DNA of 64,000 bases from JBGLNJ01 sp041300525 (GTDB lineage: Bacteria > Chloroflexota > Anaerolineae > Fen-1058), in the NCBI GenBank assembly GCA_041300525.1, contig JBGLNJ010000001.1, positions 1,674,001 through 1,738,000 of the forward strand, written 5' to 3'. Positions 44,345 through 52,487 of this stretch are shown here, in pieces. The position numbers and the translations under genes were made by a program. Under the pieces are notes generated by a model. That model did no database searches. It was not told the DNA's origin and worked only from the letters and a program-made list of their open reading frames with translations. Position 1 is the stretch's first letter, and the number at the start of each line of letters is the position of its first letter.

Positions 44345-46363
44345 ATGAAACCAATTACACCAAAGAAAATCGGCCAGTGGCTCAAGCGCATTGGCCTGGG
44401 ATTCCTAAGCCTGATTGCTCTGTTCGTCAGCTTCACTATCAAGCTACCTCGACCCGTCTCGGCGCAGGGGGATGTGCCGCGCTTTGAACCCTCTGCGTGC
44501 CCGGTCGGCGTCCCGGCCGGCGCAAAGGTGGACTGCGGCTACTTGATTGTCCCCCAAGACCGGCAACAACCGGAGGGACGAACCATTCGCATGGCCGTTG
44601 CGATCCTCAAGAGCCGCAGCCAAAATCCGGCAACTGATCCACTGGTGTTTCTCGCCGGCGGCCCAGGCGCAAGTGCGCTGGCGAGCTTGGGCTGGTGGCT
44701 CGGTTCGCCGCTGCTCGATCATCGCGACATCATTCTCCTCGAACAGCGCGGCACGCACTATGCCGATCCCTGGCTGGATTGCCCGGAGATAGACGCGGCC
44801 CTGCGTGACAATTTTGGCCGGGTCGAAGCGCCGGGCAAGGAAGTGGCCTACGTCGTTCAAGCGGCGATCCAATGCCGAGACCGGCTGGTCGGCAAGGGGG
44901 TCAACCTTGCGGCATATAACAGCGCCGAAATCGCCTCTGACGTGGAAGACTTGCGCCGCGTGCGGGGGTACGACAAATGGAACCTGTATGGAATCTCGAA
45001 TGGCACGCGGCTGGCGCTGACCGTGATGCGCGACCATCCGGCGGGGATTCGCAGCGTTGTCCTCGACTCGGTCTTTCCTCCACAATCGGACGGCTATATC
45101 GAACGGCTGCCCGACTTTGATCAAGCACTTCGGGCTGTCTTTGCCGCCTGCGCCGCCAATCCGCGCTGCCGTGCGGCTTATCCAGACCTGGAAAGGGTTT
45201 TCTACGACGTGGTCAAGCGGATGAACGCCCGGCCGGTCTCTATTTCAATTCACGTTTTCCCCTATCACCTCCAATTGACGGGCGACGACTTGATCGCCGG
45301 CATGCACCGGGCGCTGTATGATCCGAGTCTGATCTCGTTCATGCCCTTGCTCATCTACCAGGTTCACGATGGCAACCACGATGTTTTGGTACCGCTGGCA
45401 GACGAAAGCTTGTCCTTCCTCACCGGTATGAGTCGAGGCATGTTGTATTCGGTAGAGTGTCATGACGAGATGCCCTTCAATGACCCCCGCATCCTCGAAA
45501 CAACTGTCAAGGCCTATGCGCGCCTGGGCAATTATTTGTCCGACGACACACAAGCCGCGCTCGCCATCTGCAACATCTGGGGCGCAGGTCAGGCGGGCCA
45601 CATCGAGACAGAGCCCGTGCGCAGCGATATTCCCACCCTGATCCTATCGGGCCAACACGACCCCATCACTCCGCCAAGACTGGGCGAGCTTGCCGCCGAA
45701 ACGCTCAACCATAGCTTTGTCTTCGAGTTCCCGGGTCAGGCGCATGGCGTGATCAACGACTCGCCCTGCCCCATCAGCATGACCATCGCTTTTCTCAACG
45801 ACCCGACCACCGCGCCGGACGCGGGCTGCATGTCCCAGATGCGCAGCCTGACTTTTGTCACTCAAGATAATCTGTACGTCACGCCGGCTGCTTATCGGCT
45901 GAACACCGAACTACTCCGCATGCGCGACCCGCTCCATTTCGGCGTGCTGGGGTTTTGCTTGCTGTTCTTCCTGGTCGAAGTGCTCTTGCTGCCGGGAAAC
46001 CTGTATCGGCAGATTCGCAAACGATCAGGCCCAACCGCGCAAAAGGCCGGACTGGCGCGTGGGCTGGCCGCGGCAACGGCCGCGCTGAATCTGGCTTTCC
46101 TGGTCGGTCTGGCACTGGCAGTGCGAGATACAGCATCGGCCAACTGGCTCATGCTGGCGTTCGGGCTGCCCGCTAAAGCGGCTCCGCTGTTGATCATTCC
46201 GCCTCTGACCACCGTCCTGACTATCGGGCTTCTGCTCTTTGCCGTGCTGGCCTGGAGACGCAGGTATTGGACAGTTGTGGGGCGCGTGCACTATTCGCTG
46301 CTCACACTCGCCGCGCTCGCGTTCATCTGGTTCCTGAGCTATTGGAGCCTCTTGAGGCTGTGA
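44345..46363 (+). CDS. TAP-like alpha/beta hydrolase (tripeptidyl aminopeptidase type) with membrane tail
   Basis: 672 residues. N-terminal signal/anchor helix (FLSLIALFVSFTI). The peptidase part has CGYLIVPQDRQQPEGRTI, oxyanion LAGGPGASAL, LLEQRGTHYADP, nucleophile in LYGISNGTRLAL, acid in LSGQHDPITPP and histidine in GQAHGVI. Four helices follow at the C-terminus. It probably removes N-terminal peptides outside the cell. ATG 44345 has no ribosome-binding site: the upstream bases belong to the truncated GT2, so the original leader was lost at the junction near 44338. Confidence 0.85.
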   Translation: MKPITPKKIGQWLKRIGLGFLSLIALFVSFTIKLPRPVSAQGDVPRFEPSACPVGVPAGAKVDCGYLIVPQDRQQPEGRTIRMAVAILKSRSQNPATDPLVFLAGGPGASALASLGWWLGSPLLDHRDIILLEQRGTHYADPWLDCPEIDAALRDNFGRVEAPGKEVAYVVQAAIQCRDRLVGKGVNLAAYNSAEIASDVEDLRRVRGYDKWNLYGISNGTRLALTVMRDHPAGIRSVVLDSVFPPQSDGYIERLPDFDQALRAVFAACAANPRCRAAYPDLERVFYDVVKRMNARPVSISIHVFPYHLQLTGDDLIAGMHRALYDPSLISFMPLLIYQVHDGNHDVLVPLADESLSFLTGMSRGMLYSVECHDEMPFNDPRILETTVKAYARLGNYLSDDTQAALAICNIWGAGQAGHIETEPVRSDIPTLILSGQHDPITPPRLGELAAETLNHSFVFEFPGQAHGVINDSPCPISMTIAFLNDPTTAPDAGCMSQMRSLTFVTQDNLYVTPAAYRLNTELLRMRDPLHFGVLGFCLLFFLVEVLLLPGNLYRQIRKRSGPTAQKAGLARGLAAATAALNLAFLVGLALAVRDTASANWLMLAFGLPAKAAPLLIIPPLTTVLTIGLLLFAVLAWRRRYWTVVGRVHYSLLTLAALAFIWFLSYWSLLRL

Positions 46364-46371
46364 CGCGCCGA

Positions 46372-46442
46372 CTTGCCTCCTTCGTCTTTCGTCATTCGTC
46401 ACTCGCCTTTCACCATTCGACACTCGTCATTTGTCGTTTGAC
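46372..46442. repeat. Degenerate repeat (TTCGTCATTCGTCACTCG)
   Basis: CCTTCGTCTTTCGTCATTCG, then CACTCGCC, CACCATTCGACACTCGTCAT and TTGTCGTTTG between the peptidase and GT2 genes. Same words as the tract at 15931-15975. Confidence 0.65.
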
Positions 46443-46498
46443 TAAATCCTCCAAGTCAGGTATGCTTCCGCGCGCAAATCGAGCCTGCGAGGTGTCCT

Positions 46499-47302
46499 AT
46501 CGAAACGCCGCTGCTCTCCGTCATCATCCCTTGCTACAACGAAAAGAAAAACCTGGAGCGAGGGGTGCTAGACGAGGTCTACCAATATCTTGCTCAACAA
46601 GATTATGCCTGGGAAGTCGTCATCGTCAACGACGAATCCACGGATGACAGTAAAACTCTTATGGAGCACTCCATAGAGTCCAAAAGGAATTTTTCGCTGT
46701 TTGATATTCCGCATGGCGGCAAGCCGGCCGCGATTTGGGCCGGTATCCAAAAAGCCCAGGGAGAAGTCGTGCTCACAACCGATATGGATCAATCAACCCC
46801 CATCGGTGAGTTGAGCAAACTTTTGCCCTGGTGTGAACAAGGCTTTGATGTGGTCATCGGCTCTCGAGGGATTGCGCGCGAAGGCTTTTCTTTCGTGCGA
46901 AGAGCAGGCAGTTTTGTCTTTGGCGCCTTGCGGGGCGTTGTGCTCCTTCGAAATATCGCCGACACACAGTGCGGCTTTAAACTATATCGTCGTCAGGTCG
47001 TATTGAAATACTTTCCTTACCTCGAAGCCATCCGGAACAGAGAAAAACCGAGCGGCTGGAAAGTCACCGCGTTCGACATCGAGTTACTATACCTCATCGA
47101 AAAGGCCGGATACCCAATCAAAGAAGTGGTCGTAAGCTGGAGCAACCGCGATCAGAGTGACACCAAAAGCCAGAAAAGCGATTTGGCCCGATACGTGAAC
47201 GAGTCCGTTGACATGGCGCGGCAAGTCGTGCGCGTCAAGCTGAACCAACTCAGAGGGTTGTACGATGCCATCGCGCCCTCCGAGGTTCCTTCTTCCAACT
47301 GA
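46499..47302 (+). CDS. Glycosyltransferase family 2 (dolichyl/polyprenyl-phosphate sugar synthase-like), start unclear
   Basis: About 267 residues. The GT-A strand LLSVIIPCYNEKKNLERGV lies upstream of the first standard start (GTG 46565), so that GTG would remove the nucleotide-binding strand. In frame the only possible initiator with GAGGTG before it is ATC 46499. No ATG, GTG or TTG exists between the TGA near 46438 and the conserved strand. Further motifs are IVNDESTDDS, LTTDMDQSTP, CGFKLYRR and KVTAFDIELLYLIEKAG. It makes polyprenyl-phosphate sugars for GT39-type enzymes. A frameshift near the start is the alternative. Confidence 0.8.
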   Translation: METPLLSVIIPCYNEKKNLERGVLDEVYQYLAQQDYAWEVVIVNDESTDDSKTLMEHSIESKRNFSLFDIPHGGKPAAIWAGIQKAQGEVVLTTDMDQSTPIGELSKLLPWCEQGFDVVIGSRGIAREGFSFVRRAGSFVFGALRGVVLLRNIADTQCGFKLYRRQVVLKYFPYLEAIRNREKPSGWKVTAFDIELLYLIEKAGYPIKEVVVSWSNRDQSDTKSQKSDLARYVNESVDMARQVVRVKLNQLRGLYDAIAPSEVPSSN

Positions 47303-47340
47303 CTCACCCGGAATACCAACCGCGCACGCGCACATTCAAG

Positions 47341-47975
47341 ATGCAACAAGTTGAGCCTCGCAAAACGCCGGATATGCGCCAAGAGCGCGCGCTGATCCGC
47401 CGGGGCCATGCGCTCGTCGCCGGGATTGACGAGGCCGGGCGCGGCGCGTGGGCCGGGCCAGTTGTCGCAGCGGCGGTGATTTTGCCCGCGGGGGCGATGC
47501 GCCTGGCTGCGCTGCGCGGCGTGCGCGATTCCAAGCTGCTGACGCCAACGCAACGTGAGGCGCTATTCCCAACGATTCAAGAATTGGCTGTGGCCGTGGG
47601 AACCGGCATGGCGAGCCACGCGGAGATTGACACGCTGGGCATTGTCCCCGCCACGCGGCTGGCGATGCGGCGCGCCGTCGAACAACTTGAGCCTTCGCCG
47701 GACGCGCTGCTGATTGACGCGCTCAAGCTCCCCGACGTGCCGCTTCCCCAGCGCGTGCTGTTCCACGCCGACACGCTGTGCCTTTCAGTGGCCGCCGCAT
47801 CCATCATCGCCAAAGTCACGCGCGATCACCTGATGATGGAACTGGACACACACTATTCCGGTTATGGCTTGGCGCGGCACAAGGGTTACGGCACGCAGAT
47901 TCATCAGCAGGCATTGGCACAGCTTGGCCCGTCGGCCATCCATCGGATGACGTTCGAGCCGGTGCGCATCAATGA
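47341..47975 (+). CDS. rnhB: Ribonuclease HII
   Basis: Signature VAGIDEAGRGAWAGPVVAAAV (catalytic Asp-Glu), SKLLTPTQRE, ALLIDALKLP and the late SIIAKVTRDHLM plus KGYGTQIHQQAL. It removes RNA from RNA-DNA hybrids and misincorporated ribonucleotides. GPSAIHRMTFEPVRI is the family end. The last nine codons before TAA 47998-48000 are antisense to the primase fragment, so the true C-terminus is cut at about 47971-47975. The loss is only a few residues. Confidence 0.9.
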
Positions 47976-48192
47976 CATTACCGCCGCCACAGTGTGTTAA
48001 ACAATTATAGCAGTTCTTATCCAACGAGATATGAAAGGCGTTTTTATTATCCCGATCGCCAGCATGGTTTGGTAGAGGACAGGTGCCTACCAGTTCAGCC
48101 CCTTTTATGCTAAAATCAATATGGTAATGTTCAATGACTTGCTTAAATGAGGCTTGAGTTTTTATTCTTTTATAATCTACCCAATCACCCAT
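47971..48192 (-). pseudogene. CHC2 zinc-finger DNA primase, N-terminal fragment
   Basis: ATG 48190-48192 has an excellent GGAGGATAAATC before it. About 74 residues: VDYKRIKTQASFKQVIEHYH, then CPLPNHAG and NCYNCLTHCGGGNVID, the CHC2 zinc finger of plasmid, phage or ICE primases. It ends abruptly after GGNVID, where the polymerase domain should begin, and merges with the rnhB end. AT-rich, unlike its surroundings. Confidence 0.75.
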
Positions 48193-48240
48193 GATTTATC
48201 CTCCTTAATTGATTTTTAATGATCTAATTATTTAATCCCT

Positions 48241-48681
48241 CTACCAAAACCTTATGGCAAAATCAGAACTTCGAGGTCGTTTTCCGGGATCAGCTAACAT
48301 TGTAGGCACAAAAGGATCAAAGGCTATAGGGCTTACCCACTCACACAACGCACGTGCAAACTGTAGTTCTAGCAGAGTTTCCTCAAATTCCCTTCGACTC
48401 TTTGCCCTCAAAAGCTTTCTGAACTTATCCATGAGAGTCTTTACAGATTTCTTTGTTACGTTGTACTGAAGCCTATTGACTGTTTCCGCCAAATTGATCA
48501 AGAAGCACATAGACTGAAGATCAGATCGTTGCCAATACCAACCCAGAGGACCCAATGGTTTACTCAACCACAAAGGGTCATATCGTGTGATTAAATCCGC
48601 AAGAGACTCTTGAGCTCCGCCAAGAGCTTCCTGAGTGAATTTCGTTCCGGTTAGATCCAGAGTAGCTTGGAGAAACCCCAT
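48241..48681 (-). CDS. Hypothetical protein, AT-rich, probably truncated
   Basis: 146 residues from the first reasonable ATG (48679-48681). Helical: LITRYDPLWLSKPLGPLGWYW, LLRAKSRREFEETLLELQFA and a final PSSDFAIRFW-like end (RPRSSDFAIRF). The last phrase looks like the opening of a nuclease-type core (Asp then hydrophobic strand) cut by the TAG. The stop lies 48 bp before the primase ATG, in the same orientation and with the same low GC, so both may be from one mobile element. Function unknown. Confidence 0.4.
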   Translation of the reverse strand: MGFLQATLDLTGTKFTQEALGGAQESLADLITRYDPLWLSKPLGPLGWYWQRSDLQSMCFLINLAETVNRLQYNVTKKSVKTLMDKFRKLLRAKSRREFEETLLELQFARALCEWVSPIAFDPFVPTMLADPGKRPRSSDFAIRFW

Positions 48682-48754
48682 ATTGACTGAATGCTCATTA
48701 TGATGGCGGCCTAACAATCGAATAGTCGGATAGCCTGACGATCCTGCTACGAAA

Positions 48755-48980
48755 CTATCCCAACGACACCCGCTTGAAGACAAACTCGACCTCACCGAAC
48801 CGCACGATCTCCCCATCCTGCAAAACGATCGGGTCGCGCACGCGCTGATCCTTGACAAAGACGCCGTTGGTGCTGCCCAGGTCATAGACGCGCTAGTCCT
48901 CACCTTCGAGCTTGATTGTGGCGTGCTGGCGAGAAACCGTCGGATGATCCACGACTAGGTGATTGCCCGGCGCGCGGCCA
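48755..48980 (-). pseudogene. Partial duplicate of the FHA-domain end with in-frame stop
   Basis: About 90 % identical to 49715-49939, the 3' end of the vWA-FHA gene. It reads RAPGNHLVVDHPTVSRQHAT, then KLEGED, TAG, RVYDLGSTNGVFVKDQRVRD and FGEVEFVFKRVSLG. The TAG and the lack of a start make it non-functional. Confidence 0.85.
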
Positions 48981-49041
48981 CTGGCAAGGCACACCACGCC
49001 ACGCCAACTGTTACGATGGTTAGGCCGCCTCCCAGTTTGGA

Positions 49042-49305
49042 TTATGAGAAGAAGCGCTCATATTCATCGTGGCCGCCAACCCAGAACCATGTGACCGTAT
49101 CGCCTTCAAGCACGCCAATCGCACGACAACCCAGCGTTATTCTGACTGACCAGATGTTTTCCTCGTGGTTGATGCACTTTTAATGCAAGGAAGGATGAAA
49201 AGGATTTTGTGCCCACAGGCGGTAAGCTTTCCTGGCTCTGCGTTGGGTTGCCTCATCGAGAGACCCGTATGCCGTCCAGAATGAAGGTAGAGTGGACGAT
49301 TTCAT
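49042..49305 (-). pseudogene. RelE/ParE-like toxin gene with in-frame TAA
   Basis: ATG 49303-49305 overlaps the antitoxin stop. Translation reads MKSSTLPSFWTAYGSLDEAT, LWAQNPFHPSLH, then TAA (49180-49182), then KCINHEENIWSVRITLGCRA and VTWFWVGGHDEYERFFS. Both halves are in one frame and together give a typical 87-residue RelE-superfamily toxin ending. A single stop at codon 42 inactivates it. Confidence 0.75.
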
Positions 49306-49532
49306 AACTGGCTATAGTCCAGCGGCATGGCTCGGCCTGCGGCGATTTCTTGCTTAGCGCGTTGAGTGGCGGCTATCAGTTGCGGCTGTGTTTTCTTGAA
49401 CGCCATATCCCACTGGAACTCGTCCTGCAAGTCCGCGAGGTATTCTCGCAAATGCTCCACTACCTGATCCTGCGCCGGTTCGGGCAAAGACTCTATCATT
49501 TTTATCACGGTATCAATCGCAGTAGACGACAT
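49302..49532 (-). CDS. Antitoxin-like small protein
   Basis: 76 residues from ATG 49530-49532 with GGGAGAG upstream: MSSTAIDTVIKMIESLPEPA and DFLQ-type helix (YLADLQDEFQWDMAFKKTQ), ending MPLDYSQL. The pattern of DNA-binding-free helical antitoxins coupled to RelE-like toxins. The stop overlaps the toxin start (ATGA). With the toxin broken, the gene may be a relic. Confidence 0.65.
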   Translation of the reverse strand: MSSTAIDTVIKMIESLPEPAQDQVVEHLREYLADLQDEFQWDMAFKKTQPQLIAATQRAKQEIAAGRAMPLDYSQL

Positions 49533-49617
49533 GACACACTCTCCCTTTGAACACTCCGGGGACGGCGTGCGGCCTGACAACCGAATAATCCAATAGCCTG
49601 ACCATCCGACTACGAGA

Positions 49618-49712
49618 CTCAGTAGATCACGGATTTGGCTCGTAGTAGCGACTTTAGTCGCGTATGCACGGCGACGACTAAAGTCGTCACTACGAACCAG
49701 TGATCTACTGAG
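49618..49712. repeat. 95-bp imperfect palindromic element
   Basis: Outer arms CTCAGTAGATCAC (49618-49630) and GTGATCTACTGAG (49700-49712), inner arms GTAGTAGCGACTTTAGTCG and CGACTAAAGTCGTCACTAC. It directly follows the stop of the vWA-FHA gene, could terminate its transcript, and looks like a REP/MITE-type mobile palindrome. Confidence 0.75.
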
Positions 49713-49713
49713 G

Positions 49714-51663
49714 CTATCCCAACGACACCCGCTTGAAGATAAACTCGACCTCGCCGAACCGCACGATCTCCCCATCCTGCAACGTGATCGGATCGCGCAC
49801 GCGTTGCTCGTTGACAAACGTTCCGTTGCCGCTGCCCAGGTCATAGACGCGATACTCCTCACCTTCGAGCTTGATCGTGGCGTGCTGGCGAGAAACGGTC
49901 GGATGATCCACGACCAGGTGATTGCCCGGCGCGCGGCCAATCGTCACGGCGGGCTTGTCAATGTCAAAGCGATGGGCCGGATCCTTTTTCTCCACCAACA
50001 TGCCCAAGACTTTAGGCTTGGCCGCGCCGCGCTGTATGAGGACTGTGCCGCCGGATGTGGGCGGCGTGACCGGCTTTTCCGCCCCACCCATCGGGCCGGC
50101 CGATTTGCCGGATGGCGGAGGTGTGGATGGCTGGAACGGGCTGGACGCGGGCGCAAACTGAGCCGGCGGTGGTGTTGCGGGTTGGAACGGTTTGGGCGCG
50201 CTACTGAATGGCGGTGGAGCCTGGACAGGGCCGGGAGTCGCCAACCGCGTCCCCGCGCCCGACGAAACACCGGGGCTTGCCACCGTGGGTGACGCAGGCG
50301 AAGCGATGGCCGGCCGGGCAGAAGCCACATTAGCAGCCATATTGGCCGGCATCATGGTCGGCCCGGCGGCGGCTCCCCTGCCGGGTACTGCCCCCGGCAT
50401 CGTGGCACCTTCGACCGGCGGCTGCGGATACGCGCCGGCATAGCCCGGCTGCGGCTCGGCGCTGCGACGACGGCGCATCACCAGCACGACCGCGATCACG
50501 AGCATCAAGAAAAACAGCATGGCGGCGGCCGCGATAGCGATCACCAACACAAGATTGTCCGAGATCCATTGCATAGTACCACCTCCTGATTGGGGCGTGG
50601 GCGTCACACCGGGCGCAGAGGTCGAGACCGGCGCAGGCGTCGCGGCGCCCACGGCGCTTGCGGTGCTTTTTGCGGTCGGCGTGACAGGCCGGCCGAGTGT
50701 ATACGTTAGCTTGCTGATGCCTTGTCCGCGCGTCGTCGTCACTTGCACCGCGAGCGAGTGCGACTGCCCGTCCACCTTTGGGACGCGCGAAGAATACGTC
50801 AACACATATTGCTCTTTGAGTTGAGCCAGCACGTTCTGGAAAAGCTGCGTCAATTCCTCGGGCGTCGCCGTGGATTGGAATTGCCCGCCGGTGCGAAGCG
50901 CCAGGCGCGAAAGATACTGCGTGTCGAGCTGTCCCGTGCTCAGGCCAATCGGAAAGATCGGAGTGCGCTGACGGTTGGCTTCATCAATCGGGTCGCTGGC
51001 GGTGAGCGTGCTGCCCTGATCTTTGCCGTCCGTCATCAACAGGATGGCGCGGCGGCCCGGCTGCTGCGAGGTGATCTTGACCGCGCGGAAAATCGCATCG
51101 TACAGGGGCGTGCCGCCCGTGCCGGAATCCACGTCTACAAAGTTGACGACGTTGAGCAGCTTGCCCATATCGTTGGTAAAGCCCACTTCGCGCTTGTCGT
51201 CGGTCAGGGCCATCTCCGTCACCTGGACCTTTTGCGTGAATCCAATGTAGGCCGCGCGGTCGGGATCGTTCGGTTCGTTGAGCAAGGCTTCCAAAAATTT
51301 TCCGATGGCGTCTTTGGCGGCCTGGAGCGGCTTGCCGCGCATCGAGCCGCTCAAGTCCACGACGATGGCGACCGACACGGCCGCCTTTTGATTGGCGACC
51401 CCCTCGACCTTGTCCGGCGCAAAAGCGCCCTGTCCATCCTCGTTTAACTCAAAGGCTTTCGCGTCGAGGCCGCGCACCGGGAGACCGTTTTCGTCAATGA
51501 CGGTTACCAGCGCGCGCATCGCCGGGTGCGCGCCGGCATCCACCGCATCCAGGTTGACGGTGAGCGGTCCCTGCGCCCAGACCGTGCCACTCAGAGCCAA
51601 CCACGCCGCCACGGCCACCAGCGCAGCTTTGTTGATCCATTGCGCGAGTCTGCGTTGTCTCAT
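49714..51663 (-). CDS. vWA-domain membrane protein with C-terminal FHA domain
   Basis: 649 residues from ATG 51661-51663, with AGGAGGGG upstream. Signal/anchor helix (AALVAVAAWLALSGTVWA), then a von Willebrand A domain with MIDAS DLSGSMRGKP and ILLMTDGKDQGSTL. A membrane helix (about 364-394, then RRRR) and a Pro/Ala-rich linker follow. The FHA domain is at about 568-649 (IGRAPGNHLVVDHPTVSRQH, YDLGSGNGTFVN). FHA binds phosphothreonine inside the cell, so it may link an external vWA sensor to Ser/Thr kinases. The FHA gene at 51765 lies just upstream. Confidence 0.9.
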   Translation of the reverse strand: MRQRRLAQWINKAALVAVAAWLALSGTVWAQGPLTVNLDAVDAGAHPAMRALVTVIDENGLPVRGLDAKAFELNEDGQGAFAPDKVEGVANQKAAVSVAIVVDLSGSMRGKPLQAAKDAIGKFLEALLNEPNDPDRAAYIGFTQKVQVTEMALTDDKREVGFTNDMGKLLNVVNFVDVDSGTGGTPLYDAIFRAVKITSQQPGRRAILLMTDGKDQGSTLTASDPIDEANRQRTPIFPIGLSTGQLDTQYLSRLALRTGGQFQSTATPEELTQLFQNVLAQLKEQYVLTYSSRVPKVDGQSHSLAVQVTTTRGQGISKLTYTLGRPVTPTAKSTASAVGAATPAPVSTSAPGVTPTPQSGGGTMQWISDNLVLVIAIAAAAMLFFLMLVIAVVLVMRRRRSAEPQPGYAGAYPQPPVEGATMPGAVPGRGAAAGPTMMPANMAANVASARPAIASPASPTVASPGVSSGAGTRLATPGPVQAPPPFSSAPKPFQPATPPPAQFAPASSPFQPSTPPPSGKSAGPMGGAEKPVTPPTSGGTVLIQRGAAKPKVLGMLVEKKDPAHRFDIDKPAVTIGRAPGNHLVVDHPTVSRQHATIKLEGEEYRVYDLGSGNGTFVNEQRVRDPITLQDGEIVRFGEVEFIFKRVSLG

Positions 51664-51764
51664 CGCCCCTCCTGTGGAGATTGCCCAAACCTGACAGGTC
51701 GTGCCAACCGTTCGGCTGAGCTCATGGCGAAGCCATCGGTCGGCCTTAGGCATGTCAGGTTTTC

Positions 51765-52370
51765 CTATGCTTCCAGGAACACCAACGTCGTTTCGCCGAG
51801 CAAGATGTAATCCCCGCTGTGCAATTCGCAGCGATACACGCGGCGGCTGTCCTCGCGATAGTTGTCCTTCGTTCCCACATACGTGCCGTTGGCCGAGGCC
51901 AAGTCATAGAGTATGAAAACATCCTCGCCCTCAGCCCCGCCTTCTTTCGGCTCCAACCGCACACGGATGTGCTGAGACGACAGCGTGGAATCACCGCTCA
52001 AAGTCCAATCGCCGTTGGCCCGCCCAACGACAGTCTCGGCGCGCAAAACAAAAGTTTGTCCGCGTTCGGCTCCGGGACCGGAAACCACGCCCAGCCAGGC
52101 CAACTTGATTTGAGGCACAGGCGTTCCCATCAACATCGTGCGTGCTCCCGCCGAAGCAGGGGCAGGCGCCGGCACAGGCCGAAACGGGGCCGGCGCTGCC
52201 GGAGGCGGCGTAACCGGCATCGGCGGCGGTGTCCAGGGCGGAGGGCTTACGCCCTCGGTCGGCGCTGGACGCGACTTTTCGGGGCCGGCCATCACGGTCT
52301 TGGGGCCTTCGGCATTAGGATTGTACCCGCCGCTGCCACCCATATCTATTGTCGGACGTGTCTCTTTCAT
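51765..52370 (-). CDS. FHA-domain protein
   Basis: 201 residues from ATG 52368-52370, with GAGGAGG upstream. A Pro/Ala-rich disordered N-terminus (about 1-85) precedes one FHA domain: VVGRANGDWTLSGDSTLSSQ with HIRVRLEP, ILYDLASANGTYVG and ILLGETTLVFLEA. It reads phosphothreonine marks. Same orientation and 100 bp before the vWA-FHA gene, so the two probably form one signalling unit. Confidence 0.88.
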   Translation of the reverse strand: MKETRPTIDMGGSGGYNPNAEGPKTVMAGPEKSRPAPTEGVSPPPWTPPPMPVTPPPAAPAPFRPVPAPAPASAGARTMLMGTPVPQIKLAWLGVVSGPGAERGQTFVLRAETVVGRANGDWTLSGDSTLSSQHIRVRLEPKEGGAEGEDVFILYDLASANGTYVGTKDNYREDSRRVYRCELHSGDYILLGETTLVFLEA

Positions 52371-52378
52371 ATTGCCTC

Positions 52379-52447
52379 CTCAATCGCGGATTGCATCTCG
52401 CGTATGGCTTATCGCATTTCGCAGATCGCTTGTCGCTCATTGCGAAC
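52379..52447. repeat. Degenerate repeat (GCGGATTGCATCTCGCGTATGGC)
   Basis: Words of the type ATCGCGGATTGC, ATCTCGCGTATGGC, TTATCGCATTTCGC, AGATCGCTTGTCGC, repeated upstream of the FHA gene. Same style as the other intergenic tracts. Confidence 0.5.
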
Positions 52448-52487
52448 GCTCGGCTGTACGCCATTGGTGGGCCGCCGTGCGATGTGA

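Noticed and set aside
51687..51762. Inverted AAACCTGACA / TGTCAGGTTT pair between the FHA and vWA genes as a terminator
   Set aside because: The arms are 56 bp apart without continuous pairing and there is no T run. It may be a repeat, but support is too thin to annotate.
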